A DNA stretch of 64,000 nt from NCBI GenBank assembly GCA_013398615.1, contig VZSR01003807.1, positions 43,312,707-43,376,706 on the forward strand, read 5' to 3'. This DNA is from Brachypodius melanocephalos. Lineage: Eukaryota > Chordata > Aves > Passeriformes > Pycnonotidae. Below the pieces are notes generated by a model. The model searched no databases, had not been told where the DNA came from, and saw only the letters and a program-made list of their open reading frames with translations. Position 1 is the first letter of the stretch; each line of letters starts with the position of its first letter. Below are positions 14,601 through 27,696 of this stretch, piece after piece. The position numbers and the translations under genes are program-made.

Positions 14601-17581
14601 AGTACTGTACCGAATTTGAGGCCAGAATGAGCACTACATTGTTAAAGAATGGCCTCCTGTATGACCAGGCTGAAGGCTTTCTCCCCGCTGCATTTTACAG
14701 TAAGCCAAATAGCTCATTTTTAATATCGTGATTTTCCTAAATGCCTGCAAGACCTGATGTGAATACAATGAGAGAGAGAAAAGCACCACTGAGAATTTTT
14801 AGCAATGGCCAAGCAGACTCCTCATTAATAATGTCTTGGTCCCCATTTAAATTTATCTGCCTTAGTTCCTGGCATGACTTTCCCAGAATGCCTGAAGATG
14901 TAGTCCTCAGTATTTTTTCCTAATAAGGGATGCACACTTTGCAGTTAATTTGCTTCTCAAGCTCCCTTTTGATACACAACACAGAGAGACCTTTTGAAGA
15001 ATTAGGTCAAGCAACAGGAAGTGTGACACAAAGCTCAGTGCAGTAGACTGTAAAATACTGAAAATCTTTTTACAGAGGAGCATTTGCTCCCATTCTCAAT
15101 CATTACTGGGAAACTTTGATGCACATTCTCTAATATTTCAACATTGTGCCAAAACATATTGCTATAGATGTGGAACACCCCTTATCAGGCTCACCTGTCC
15201 CTGGTGTAAAAGTATCTCTTTGCCACTGCTCAGTGTCCTCTCTTAATACTAAGGCTGGCATTTTTCTTCATAGTGGCCTCCTTTCACCTTTTCACTCTTC
15301 CTAATCCCTAAGGAGTCCATGATTTGCCCAGTGCATACCCATTTTCTTGGTATGGGCTGAAGTTTCTGTTCCTGTACATTAGGATGTATCAAGTGCGTGG
15401 AAATGTTTGCTTTATGAATGGGCTTACATGTTGAGTTATTCGGATTCATTCTCAAAAGAATCTTTAGCCTTCCTCAATATTTGCCACTTTACTGGAATCA
15501 TCCAAACTTTCTGTCAGGAATGATCTCTGGATCGTCTTCAGATGTTTGCAAAACTTTTGATAGTATTTATTGCACAAGCAAAGCGTGCAGAATGTTTGCA
15601 ACAATTCTCCACTGAAAATTGTTTAAAATTGGATTGCTAGACAACTTTGAATCCATTCTAAGATGTATTTTACAGTATACTGCACTCCATATATTTTACT
15701 GTAATGGTATCTTTTGCTAAGGAGTCTGGATGGATTACAGGTAGGTGGTATCTTTAATAACTAAATTTGCAAACTTATCAAAGAGGAAATTGTGTTTGAC
15801 TGAGCCTATTTCCCATGCTTTACCAGTATTAATTATACTGTCAACATTTAATTCTTTAACTAATAAGTCCCAAACAGCTGTCAGATGGATGTCAAGCACA
15901 GCCCACATATAATTACCTGGGTCATTCTGCTCACAGTAGGAATGTTAGTGTTCTTGCAGTCTGGAGGAATTTTCATGGCATATCAAGGCAAACAGGTAGC
16001 AGTGAGGTACAAATTTCCATAGCTCAGTTCATCAGCAACCCCACAGCTGATTCCAAGTTTGCAGGAGTTTTTATGGATGTCATTGCACTCTCTGAGTCAC
16101 TGAAAATAGCTATGACTAAACTGTTATGAAATCTTCTCTTTACAGGCAAGGTGCACTGTGTTTCTGTGTATTAAAGAGTACAATTATCCTATGGCTGAGT
16201 TGTCATTCTAAAACCAGATTACTTTCCTGCAGTGTAACATGGAGAACTACAAAGTCTTGCACTGCTATCTGCATTTTCCCTCCTCCATGTAATTCCTGGA
16301 ACCAATTTTGTGGTTTCATTAAATCCCTTAATGCTTTCATCAGAGTTTCAGGTCGAGACTCATCAGATGAGCAATTGCTAGACACAGTGGATAATGATTT
16401 ACTTTCAATATTAAAAAAAAAAAAAGAAAACTTGACAGATAAAATATGTCTTAATTAGAGATTTTTTTAAAATTTCTTACACAATGATTTGTCAGTATGA
16501 ATTAATGGTGTCAGTATTAATTCGCCTCTCTTCTCCCTGAAACAATTTATTGAATATTAGAATAAGAAGGGAAGGAGAAATGGTAAAAAATAAGGAAGTA
16601 ATCATCCAGATTCTAGAGTTTAATGAAAAAATAAGTGAATAGGAGATTTGGGGTATTCTGATAGAAATACTGCAAAAAATAAAATGCCCACTGTTTTTGA
16701 AATTTTTAAAAAGTTGTTATCAAATTCAAAAAATGTAACCTTTTCATAAACAATGTGTAAAAAATGTATTTCAGTAATTCACAACTCTCCTACTGATTTT
16801 CAAAAGCCATCAAAAATTATTTTGACCCTCTAATCAGACTTGCTATAATATAAAGAGGACTTCCAAAAACATATTACTATTTCTTGTTTCTCTCCATCTG
16901 GTATCAGTTGGTAAAGATCAAACATTTTATAAAGAGATACCTAGAGCTGCTCTAGCACCTCTGTGTGGCATACCAGATCTATTTATCTTGCCTGATAAAT
17001 TTTCCAACTTACTTCCCTTGTGAATTTCTTTTACCTCAAATTTCAGCCACGTTTTCTTATACTAACTCTGGAGATCCTCCATTAGTAATATTTTCTTTCT
17101 TTTGTACTGAAACCAGACTTTTCCTTAACCTACCCTTTGATAATCTAAATATATTGACATTTTGAGTGGCTTGCTACAAGGCGTATTTTTCAATCCTTTA
17201 ATCATTCTTCGGGCTTTCTTCTCCGAGTTATGTCCAATTTCTCAGTGTTTCTATTAAAGTAAAGATGCCTAGAAGAAATTGAATTACTGTCAGATATATT
17301 TTTTTGAGTTCTGCTTGGTATGCCTTCCTTTCTACATCCAGTGTTTGTATTGGTACAATACAAATTAAAGACATCTAAAGACGTGGCTTGCCTGCACTCA
17401 ACTTTCTAACAATCATGACCCATTTTTCAGAACTTGTGACTTTCCCATATAAATCTCACACTCCTACATCCTTTCTATGCTGAAACGTTACTTCTACTTG
17501 TTCATAGCAAATTACACAGAGGGTATTTCTGTTCTCCTTTGCAAGAAACCCAGACCTCTAACTACTGTCCTTTTCTGTCGG

Positions 17582-17615
17582 TTTTTTGTTTGTTTGTTTG
17601 GGTTTTTTTTTTTTG
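17582..17615. repeat. TTTG/T-rich simple repeat
   Basis: Three TTTG units are followed by a T run interrupted by GGG. This is simple low-complexity sequence. Confidence 0.85.
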
Positions 17616-20600
17616 CCATGTATCAAGATTATATGTTTCTATCCCCTGAATAATTTTTAGCAATAAGGACATATCTGTTTCTAGATCACTGATGAAAAAG
17701 TTAAGTCAAACAGGGCAGAACCTGAGTTCTATTACATCCTTACTAAATGGAAACTTATTTCAAGTTAATTTAGTAATGAACAAAGATCACTGTTCCTTTT
17801 ACTCCTACTATGTTTAGAAAATTACTTTCTTGTGTCCTTACTTTACGTGGCCACTGATTCATCCCTGTTTGGTTTTCTTTTTCTTTCTAGCTTTTGAGCA
17901 TTCTGATTTTTCATTTATAACACTTTTCATCCAGTTGCCCTCTTGTCTGAATATGTTCATGTGTGCATTTACAGTAATTGTTTGCAACTATTTCTAGGTT
18001 CATTTTCTAATACTCTACCCCCTCCTGGGTTTGAGTGTAGTTTTTTCTGGAACTAGTGAGACATCAGAAGGAACTCCCCATGCCCTGGTACATTTGGATT
18101 GCAGTCTTTCTTTTGGATAATGTGCCTCATAATTACATTGTGTGGTCCAACTACAAAGCCAGTTAATAAACCCAGAAGGAAAGAAATAGTGCAGTGAAGG
18201 AGAGGGACAAGCTTGAAATGAGACAGGTGTAGGTCTCCTAAAGCAAGGAACAAAACCTGCTAATTACAGTAATCAGATTAGTGATTGTCACAAGGAAGAT
18301 GACTTGGCAAGAAAATGCCTGGAAATAAATAATAACTTTAAAATTCTAACTATAAACATACCACCCCTTGAAACAGAGAAAAAGAAAACTTAATACCTGA
18401 AATGAGACATAATCAGCTAAATGCTTGTTCGGGACCCCTAAGACACAGTTGTATGCTTTTCAGACTCTGAATAACAAAAATACCATAGATATCCACTCAC
18501 ACTCCAGCAGATAATTAATTGTCAATTTTAGACCAGTTTATATCGGCCTGAAGGTCCATAGAAAATCATTTGTGCAAAAATATCCAAGCTTATTTTTATC
18601 AGTATGAAGCTATGCCCACACCAGGAGCATTTTCCTGGCATGTGTGGCAGCATACCTGGAGCAGAAAGGTGCTTTGAGCCCTGGGATTGTGGAAATGTCA
18701 GATGGTAAATGCCCTTTCCCTGACATACAGGTGTAGCATGGGTTTAGATGCCCTGCTAGAGCCTGTGCTGGCTGTAAAACCTGAGATGGACACTTGAAAT
18801 GCTTGAAACAAATTATAAAGAGGTGTAATAAGGATAATAATGAGTGTTGCAAATAGCCAGGAGCTGTGACATGGCTGCACTTTATTGTACAGAAAGAGCT
18901 TTGTAATAAGGATAAAGTGGGCATCATTTAATCAGCTCAATTTTTCTTACCAAGCGGATTATCCCATTGGGATAAACCTGCCTGCATGGTTTAATAAAGC
19001 ACATTATAGACAAGAATTATATCCAATGATAATTCAACTTGTAAATTCAAATGAAAAATGAGGTTAAAGTTTGGAGAGAAGAGTTGGTAAAACTTCATCA
19101 TTTACTCTAACTACCAATAAAACCTTGGATTTACTGTTTTTAATTAAGCATCCTAGATGTTCCCTAGTCTGACCAGCCATCCTTTGTCTATTTTACGGTC
19201 ATGACAACAAGATCAGCAGTCTACAAAGAGATATCATCTGCAGACAGGGAAAGATATTAAAATGATGTATTATTGTGTCTCTTGAGCCCCTATTTTTGGG
19301 GGAGGTTCAGGAAAGATGGGAGGACCAAATCCGGGGAAATTTCCCATAGTTTTGGCAGAAAGAATAAGCAGGGAAATATCATCCCTCTGAAAAAATAAAA
19401 TAGGAGTGAGTGGAGATAATCTGGACGAAGAAAATCACAATGGCAAAAAGAAAATGAAGAAGGAGTAATTGCTTCTTCCAGTTAAAGAAGTAGGAGCCTA
19501 CAAATACAGATAACAGGGACTTGGTGCAAAATAAAACCAGAAGTGGTGATGGTAGGCTTGGGACACCTCCTGCCAGTGGAAGCCATAAGTGCAAAGTGTT
19601 TGTATAGGTTTAGGAACAGGCTGAACAAACACGTGTGGAGGAGAAATCTCCTTTGGATCACTCAATACAGAAAACACAGCAGGCTCGGAAAACTCTCTAA
19701 GCTGAAAATAGTTGTGGAACAGGAGATTACTCAAGGTATCAAATTCTCCTCTCCTGCCCCCACATTCTCTGGCATTCACTTGTAACAGAGAGGATACTGG
19801 GCAAAATTGAGCCCTTGATCTCCACCAGGAACAGCCATTCTGATTGTCATTAAAGTGGATTAACTCACTGGTTTCAAATTGGAAGATGACTCCTGAAAAA
19901 ATCCCCCTATCCGGTCATTCATTTTGGCTCATTAACTACATTATTTGAGACCCTGGTACTTGTTTTCCTTTTCTGAGACAGCCAGTCCTTCTTTGATCAT
20001 CTGTATCATAATGAACCATTGCACCTAGACTTAAAAAAAAAAAAAAGCCCAAAACCTCTCCACTGGAAGGGGAAGATATTTTTAAAATCTTTTTTTTCAA
20101 AGCTTTAGCACAAAAAAAAGAGCTTGAGCTCTGATCTTTGACTGGGCAGTGATGGTCTTTTACACAGACCATTGTAATTAGTAGGAAGAAAATAAAGACA
20201 GGAAGCCTCATTTCCTGATCTATTGTGGCTTCTTGAATTTCAGAGAAAAGTAAAGGATCCCAGTAGAAGCTGCCACCTGAATCAACCCTACTTCAAGAAT
20301 ATCCTTCAATGCATCAGCCAAAGTAAGATATGGGAAAAAGTAGGAGTTCCCAAGGGATTATTCAATAGTAACCAGTGCTTCTTCACTTTCTCTTGTAATT
20401 TTCAGCAATACTGCACATCTTCCCAATCTCCCCTAATTGCCCTGGAGTACTTGACTTGGGATTTTAGAAGCACTCTTTGGTGCTCTCTGCCAAGGACCAG
20501 CTGGGTGCTGCTGGAAGGTGACTGTCTCCTGGAGTTTCATTCTGTGCCTAGCAGAAGTGACAGGTGATTATTCCTACTTTTAGGAAATTAGGGAAAATTA

Positions 20601-21206
20601 TTAGGAAATTGGGAAAATTTTTCCTACTTTTAGGATTAGGAAAACCCAGATTCTGATTACTGCATCAACTTGGAGTTGGATATAAATGTGCTACTTTAAA
20701 AATGCTTTCTACCTCTAGCTGCAAGCAGGAGCAAGGTGCAGGGCAGGAACCTCTGGCAGCTCAGGGCACTTTGCCTTCAGCCTTCCTCTCACACTGCTCC
20801 CTGAGCTGTGCCCAGCCCTGCAGGCACCAGGGGCAGCTGCAGGACAGCAGAAGGCTCCCAAATGTTCACCTGGGGGAGGGAAAGATGCTGTGCTGCTCTT
20901 TCCTGTAACAAAACAGCCCCTGAAAGCTGACAGCTCATCTGAAACCCACCTGATGCGGTTCCTGACCGTGGAAAACCTTTGGTTAAACCTTCTACAATGC
21001 ATATGCATGGCCTCAGTCAAAAAGTACACAATGCAGTGAACTTGGGACAGGAAAATGTGAAAGGAATTTACTACCAAAAGTCTGCCTGGACTCCTTCATG
21101 GCACAAGGAAAGGATAGGGCTTCAGCCACACTTCCTCATGGACAGGGAAGGTGCCCTGGCATTGTTGGGAAGCTGAGGGGAGTGGGGAGGGAACACAACC
21201 AAAACT

Positions 21207-21223
21207 ACACACACACACACACA
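21207..21223. repeat. (CA)n dinucleotide microsatellite, about 8 units
   Basis: A pure AC alternation in GC-neutral surroundings. It is short but may be polymorphic. Confidence 0.9.
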
Positions 21224-24200
21224 TGCGCCTACGTGCACATGGGACATGGCTCTGGCCACCTTCCTCTAGAAGGGGATTAACATGCTGTTGCTCAAAATTA
21301 TTATAAGTAAAATGTAGCAGCCTTGATAGAAACTGCAGTTTTCTGCTTTTTTGTGGAGTACGTAGAATTTTGCTTTAAGCAGGTGAGGAGAGCCTTGCAG
21401 GACATTGTTAAAATGCCAGGAACTGGAAGAGCATTTAGTGAAGAGCAGGTGCAAGCTGCCATTTTAAGGCTCCACTGTGTACTTGGGGGCACAAACACAG
21501 AAACTGAGCACCAGGTATTCCCTAGGATTTGGACAGGAGGAGGTTGTGAATAGCTCTGCAGTATCCCACTTATAACTAGGAGAAGATGAGATTAAAAGAA
21601 GATACAGCAAAACAGTACCCTGTACTTCCAGCATCTGCACAAGACAACATGATGTCAGTAAGGATGATGAGAGTACTCAAATGGATAATGAGATGGAAGG
21701 ACTGCTTCAAATATTACAAAAAATGGGCAGAAAAAGAAGGGAAACCTGGTCAATATTAAAGAATACATTTAAATCTCCCAGGATATCAGTCTCCCAGTCA
21801 ACATCAATCTGTTGAATTGTCCATAGGAGTGAGATTAAGTGACAGAAGCCCAGTCACAATCTCTTCACTTTCTAAGGAAGATGTTCAGTAAAACATGCAG
21901 TAAAACCGATTTAGTGGTATAAGAGAGTCTGTGATAAAGCTGCTAGAACTTGCCTCTCCAGGATGTGTTAGCCTGCTGTAATTATACTTGCTGCAGCATT
22001 ATTTCCTTAGGGCAAATCCTCCTGCAAAAGCCGTGGGGAGGTTCTGTGTCAATGGCAGAAATGCTGTTATTTTTACTTCACTGTGGGATTTTATAAATGT
22101 TTCCACCTGTTAAATAGAAATCACTTCTCCTAGGAAGAAAAGTAAGGCTTGTATAGAGCAAGGGAACTTTTCTGAATATCTCTTTCCTATAGCTGTTGAA
22201 GAAATACACAGACACAAGACACCTGTGACCTATAAATTTTGACAACGAAGTGATGAAAACTTTTCTATTTTCATTAGAAACAAGCACTTGAGACCTGGAG
22301 TTCACCACCAGCAACTAATATTTACTACAGAGTGGTAAATCACTGCACAATCACATAAATGGTGCCACTTAGGCACTAATTTAAGAAGCAAGCAATGCAT
22401 AGCTACATGTGCAGTGTGGGACAACACCTAGATGATTCTGCCTATGACATGGCAGTTTTGCAATACACGATGAAGGATTGCAGGCCATGTCTCTATGTGA
22501 CATCCCTCTGTTTTGGAATTCTGTGCTAGGGTATTTCACTCCTAAGGTGCTGAGTATGACTGAGTTGATGCTTTCTCCAGCAGCATCTCCTCACTTCCCT
22601 GTCAGTAGCAATAAGGCACAGCTGGGGCAGAGGAGCTGACATCCCAGACCTACTGACCTGCAGGTGCTGTGTGAGCTTTGAGGACTGTTGACACTCGTCA
22701 CAGGCTTTGAACATCTCCAAGGTCCCTGGTTTCAACATGAGTTATATCTATTCAAGAACGACAAAGAAGTTAATTAAGTTCTGTGTCAGAGCTATGCTGT
22801 CCTCATAGGTATTGCTGAGGAATCAAGCTGGGAGTTTGCAGTAGGCAAATAGGGTGGAGAAAGAGAAGGATGCATGTTTTCTGCAGTTGTCTGAGTCTAT
22901 GGTTTGATATTTGGAGCTAAAAATGTATATGGGATGTGTCAGAAAGGACATAACTGGACCTCAAAGACATCCCTTTCCCCTATCCTTGAGATATTACTTC
23001 ACCTGTATGTATAGCAGCAGTAAAACCAATTCCTTAATAAACATGGAATCTGTGAAAGTGAATTCATTACTAAGTGCTAGGTAGCCAGATACTGGTCGTA
23101 TCTGCTCTAGAGGTAACTGAGGGGGATAAAAAAATGTCACAAGAATTTGGAAGTTGAAAGTGTGCACAAGTCTCTCACTCACACTGAAATACCTTGAGGT
23201 GATGAACTAAGGTTTTGAAAAATATCATGTGAAAACAAAATAAAGTTTGCCTTTAGGATATGGTAAATCACAAATGATGGTATCAGAATAATCAATATAT
23301 TTTGTTCTATTACAAATAAAAAAAGAAAGTTTTAAACTTTTTGTCCCAGTGTAAGATGAAAACAAACTTTGAAAAATTCCATGGATTTCTAATGGAAAAG
23401 AGTGTGTTTATTTTCAGTTTTATGTGGCAGATGTGCTGGAGGTCTTGGTTGAGGGAGAACTGTGACTTCTCGGTGGTCTGTCCATGCTCAGCTGCAATAA
23501 TCAAAGTCACGTTCAAAGCTAAAGGTATTATATTCATACACTACACCAAGTGCAGACTCCCTGAGGAATTGGTTAATACCTTATGATCTATGTGTAGGTG
23601 TATATAAAATCTGGTAATGAAAAGTTCCCAAAGGAAAACATCTGCAGTCGAGGCTGTCAAATTCAATGGCTCTTCCTGGAAGCAATGCTTCCCCGCACCT
23701 CCGACTCCGGATTGCCAGCTTTCAAATATTTAGTGCAAAGCTGGAGGAAAAGTGGAGCTCTGTGCCTTGCATCAATATGCTGATCACTTCTCAGTGTGAA
23801 AACAGAAATGCAGAGGAAAAGCACTTGGCATTAAACCTTGAAAATGTCATGTCTGCTACGGAGCCAATATGCAAGTTGTTGATTTGGCTGTATTCAGCTC
23901 CACACATGAGGAAGGTACACATCAGTTTTGTTTCCTCTCCTGCGTGTTCCCTCTTCCTTTGGTGGATGTTGGAGACAGTCTCTCAGTGAGCTCTGGGCTC
24001 CTCTCTGCTAAGCCAGCACCCATTTCCAGAACACAAAGCAGCCTGGCTGGCATGGTGCAAGTGCAGATGCTTCTCAGCTCTTGACGGCAGGAGAAACACT
24101 ACGGCAGGATTTCAGAACAGAAATAACCCTGTAAGAAGGTGTTTGCATCTGAAAATAAAGTTCCTTAGCTGAAGTAGAACCTAATTAACCAAATTCTGAT

Positions 24201-24644
24201 TTTACCAGAACGTTCCTTCTTCTGATCAAATAATAATATGGATTGAAGGGGAAAGGAGAGCTCATATCCAATTGTAATCTTTCCTTTTCAACAGAGACAG
24301 TCTCCTGTAGGACACCTACTCTGTTTTCTATACTACTGCTATAATTGTGCCAAGAAGCTCTATCAGCTCTTCCAGGAAAATCGTCTCCATTTTTTTGCAC
24401 TTTGAAAAAGTAAGCAATAGAAAAATTTGGATTTTGTGCTCTTTTGTATTTTTTCTAGGGTTTTGATTTTTTTACTTCCAAATTCATATGAAGGCAGATG
24501 GAGGTGAAAGAAAGGCTACACTTAACAGAGGGAGAGCATGCAACAAATGACACATTGAAGGCTGATATATTAATGTCTTTTCTCTTCTTTTTTGGCTGTG
24601 GTTCTCACAAATGCAATCGTTTCCAGAAACTAATAAATACTAAT

Positions 24645-24690
24645 TAAAAAAAAAAGAAAATAAAAAGGAAAAAAAGAGAGAGAGAAAGCA
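24645..24690. repeat. A-rich / (GA)n low-complexity tract
   Basis: Runs of A interrupted by single G or T grade into a short GAGAGAGA tract. It lacks LINE features upstream. Confidence 0.85.
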
Positions 24691-25254
24691 CAAGAGATAC
24701 AAAACTGAGCCAAGGAAAAAGTATTTTGAACAATAATAAGTCAAATCCAAGCTTTAATGTCATGTTGAAATACTCTCCTGCCTAGCATACTAGCCTGAAT
24801 ATATAGAATCATAGAATATAGTAATACTTTATCCAAGAAGCCTTACTAAAAGGCTAAAAAGCTAAAATTCTCTCTCAGAATTTAAGGTCTGCAATAATTC
24901 ACTTGCTCAATATTAAATTCTTCCTTGGAGTGGATCTACTGATCCCAGTAATATCCCTGCACAGGCAGCACAGGGCTGGATTGCTGTGGGAGCCCCAAAG
25001 CTGCAGGAGAGAGGGAACTCCAGTAGGAAGAAAGCCAGGGAAGCCTCCCTGATCTGCAAGTGCTGTGGCACAGCACCAGGACTGTGATGGGGAAGACCAA
25101 GGACAGCCTTGGAGGGACATTGCAGAGCCAAAGACTGTGGGTCAGGGTGAATTTGAGCCAGAAGAAGCCAACAGAGGCAATCTGAAGAGTGTATCTCTGA
25201 TAACACACAGAGTGCAGAAGAAATTTCAGAGGACAGAAAACTACAGACATGGTT

Positions 25255-26600
25255 TCTGTTTTTAGAAAAGGAATAAAGGAAGGCCTTGAAAATTTTGTAG
25301 AAGTCAGCATAATTCCAGTATCTGAAAAGATCCTGGAACAAAATATTACGTGATTACATTATTACAATATTATATATGCACCTAGAGAATAACAAGGTGA
25401 TAAGAAAAAGCATGAGTTTGTGAAAAATAAATCATGTTAAACCTATCTGATTTCCTGTCTTTACAAGCCTGCAGGAGAAGAGAACAGTCACTGTGATGAC
25501 TTCAGCAGGGTTTTTGACACTGTTCTGTATAATGTTCTCCAACATTTTGCAGCACAGTGGGAGACAGCCTCGCTGAAATTACTGTACAATGGACATGTTT
25601 GCTTGAAAAAACACAGTCAGAATGATTCACATTCTTATCAACACTCTCTATCAAACCAGACAAGCATTTTATACAGGCTCCTGTGGGGGGCTATCTTGGG
25701 CCAGTTCTGTTCAATAATTTCATTAGCAGTTTAAAAGATGGAATAGCATGTATACTAATTTGCTGATGACACCAAACTGGGAGGGGTTGCAAACCTTGTG
25801 GAGGACAAGTTTAGAATTTGAAATGGTCTTGACAAATTGGAGAAATGACCTGAAATCAATAAGATAAACTGAAATAAAGACAAGTACCGAGTACTACAGT
25901 TAGAGAGAAAAAAAAATCAAATGCATGAATACAAGCTTGAGCACGTATACAGAGAGGATCTGGGATGAGTCTGCAGAAAAGGATTTAGGCTTACAATGAA
26001 TCACCATTTTAACAAGAGACAAAAGTAGTAATCTGCTGCTCAAAAAGAAAAATGTCGTGAGATTTATTGTCAGAAGTGTCAGATAAGACATAGAAGTTAA
26101 TATTTAAAAGAAGTTAATAAAATTTGGCACTTTTCAGTGTGACTGAAATACTGTGTCCAGCTTTAGCTCTCTCCTTTGAGAAAAGAGGATCTACAGGAGA
26201 GAACAGTGCATTTCAGACACCCTGACTTCTAAGGAAAGGCTCAAATATATTATTGTTTTCTTTAGAAAATGGAAGCTAGAGGGAATATAATAATGGTCCT
26301 GAAATATTGAAGAAAAATTGGATAGTGTTTAACTGTATTTCTTACCTACTGAAAACAAGAGGACAGCTAGATCTGGAGTAATGCAAAATTATGTTCTGTA
26401 TAATGAAGCATTTTCCAGTTTCCTGTAAGGCGCTGGAATTTTGGGGATAGGTTCTATATCACCTTCACTGGACATTTAAGCAGACATTAGATATATCTCG
26501 TGGGTTCTGTGAAAATACTTGCTTCTGCTCTAAAGCATGAGTTTGGCTCTGAAGTTGTTTTAAAGTTTCTTTCAGTGTTACAATTGTATGATTTTTGGGA
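25255..26600 (+). mobile_element. Ancient, highly decayed CR1-like LINE with recognisable RT relic
   Basis: A plus-strand CR1-clade LINE, much more diverged than the other copies. Order along the element: an RT fragment near 25310-25345 reading roughly 'VSEKILEQ'; a KSCLTNL-like zone around 25420; the F-D-T-V-type motif degraded to 'GFLTLF' near 25508-25525; the polymerase box FADD at 25759-25770 followed by TKLGGVAN; then an LDKLEK-type stretch near 25828. A decayed 'EILCPALALSFEKRGSTGE' lies near 26140-26200. The 3' UTR relic includes 'gacatttaagcagacattag' near 26470. Many stops and frameshifts break every frame, so it encodes nothing. The age difference is inferred from the amount of decay. 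The 5' boundary is uncertain by roughly 100 bp. An L3/CR1-L-type old subfamily is possible. Confidence 0.85.
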
Positions 26601-27481
26601 AGGTTCTGATAGTCTGCCTCCATTTTTGCATGTGTGCTTCATAATCCTTTCCTCCTGAATAATTCTTTTCCAAACAGATACATCGCCACCGTATTTCTAA
26701 CAAAGTTTTGATTTAGGGCTCTGGGTGAACACTGCTGGAAATCCTACTGACTCTAAAGGGGTTTTCAGGAGCCCAGTTCAAAATGTCTTTGCTTTAGTAA
26801 CAGTGAAAGGCTGAGCTACAAGCTTTCTTCAGGAAAAATATGATGTGGTTCCTGCTATTTGGCTCCTGCAAGAGAGCAGCTGTTGGTATTCCTATCAGAC
26901 AAAGCTGGGTTGAGCAAACGCCTGTTAGAACTGCTAATGGTCCATTATACTATTTAAAGAGTGCTACAGAATGTTTATCTGGGGCTCTTAACCAGTCGTA
27001 TTTCATCTGCTAATCACATCAAGTAAAAAAAAAAAAAAAAAAAAGCCATATTTTTTCATTACACCAACTCCCTAGGTTCATCACCTGCTCCAGACTAATC
27101 CTGTTAGAGCTGCATCTTGGCAGAGGCACTTCTGGCAAGGCACAGTCCAGAGACGGGACAAAACTCTTGCTTGCCAAGCATGGTCTTGGCTGTGATTACA
27201 AGGTTATTAAAAACTGTATAAGCAGCCACCAAAGTGCAAATGCCCACTGCACAGTTTTGTAGATAATTGGCTTGCTGGTTTCCCTGGCACAAGGAGAGTC
27301 TGGATTGTGCACAGTGTCTGAAACAACAGTAGGAGACCCCACAGGATTCCTGCACGGTGACAGAGCATCAAACTTTGTCTGCAGTCAAATTCAAAATGTA
27401 ATGTGAGTAATTCCAGCGAGAAACTCAAGCAGACACTCTAATTCAGTAATTAACAACAAACCATCTTGCAACATGTTAGCT
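26601..27481. other. Unique non-coding sequence
   Basis: No gene or interspersed repeat is recognised. A 20-bp poly-A run lies at 27025-27044. Minus-strand open frames at 27104-27428 have no recognisable family. Confidence 0.55.
27025..27044. repeat. Poly-A tract (A)20
   Basis: Pure A run after 'catcaagt'. The preceding sequence is not recognised as a retroelement or retrocopy. Confidence 0.9.
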
Positions 27482-27696
27482 ATTAGGAAATTTTTTTCCT
27501 GTGAGGGTGGTGAGGCACTGGCACAGGTTACTCAGAGAAGTTGTGGATACCCCATCTATTGACGCATTCAAGGTCAGGTTGGATGGTATTTTGAACCACC
27601 TGGTCTCATGGAAGGTGTCCTTGTCTGTAGCAGGAGTGTTGGAACTAAATGATCTTCAAGGTCCCTTCCAATCCAAGCCATTCTATAACTATATGA
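27482..27696 (+). mobile_element. CR1 LINE, short 3' UTR fragment
   Basis: About 215 bp from the extreme 3' end of a CR1 in plus orientation. It starts at the 'ttaggaaatttttttcctgt' block, passes 'ggtggtgaggcactggcaca' and 'caaggtcaggttggatggta', and ends in 'ggtcccttccaatccaagcc' plus a degenerate ATTCTATA terminal repeat. The 3' UTR phrases match those of the larger copy ending at 34948, so the two are likely related subfamilies. It carries no coding sequence. Confidence 0.93.

Larger units (their letters stand above)
8700..25254. other. Long repeat-poor non-coding stretch
   Basis: About 16.5 kb without a recognised interspersed repeat or gene. The longest open frame, 11863-12339 on the plus strand, has 158 codons; that is within chance expectation and has no family resemblance. 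Simple tracts are a pyrimidine-rich run at 11708-11815, A runs at 16412-16425 and 20032-20045, a TTTG/T-rich run at 17582-17615, a CA run at 21207-21223 and an A/GA-rich run at 24645-24690. A 15-bp phrase (ttcctacttttagga) is repeated 50 bp apart at 20571 and 20621. Some of this may be conserved regulatory DNA, which cannot be judged from one sequence. Confidence 0.55.

Noticed and set aside
15957..16003. Possible micro-exon between 'gttcttgcag' and 'ACAG|gtagca'
   Set aside because: It is about 40 nt with an average acceptor and a weak donor. Such pairs are common by chance.
24803..24822. 'tagaatcatagaatatag', resembling the CR1 terminal repeat
   Set aside because: No CR1 body lies on either side, so it is too short to call an element.
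24913..25341. 142-codon minus-strand open frame
   Set aside because: It overlaps another minus-strand frame of 124 codons in a moderately GC-rich patch and runs antisense into the old CR1. No motif or splice context was seen.
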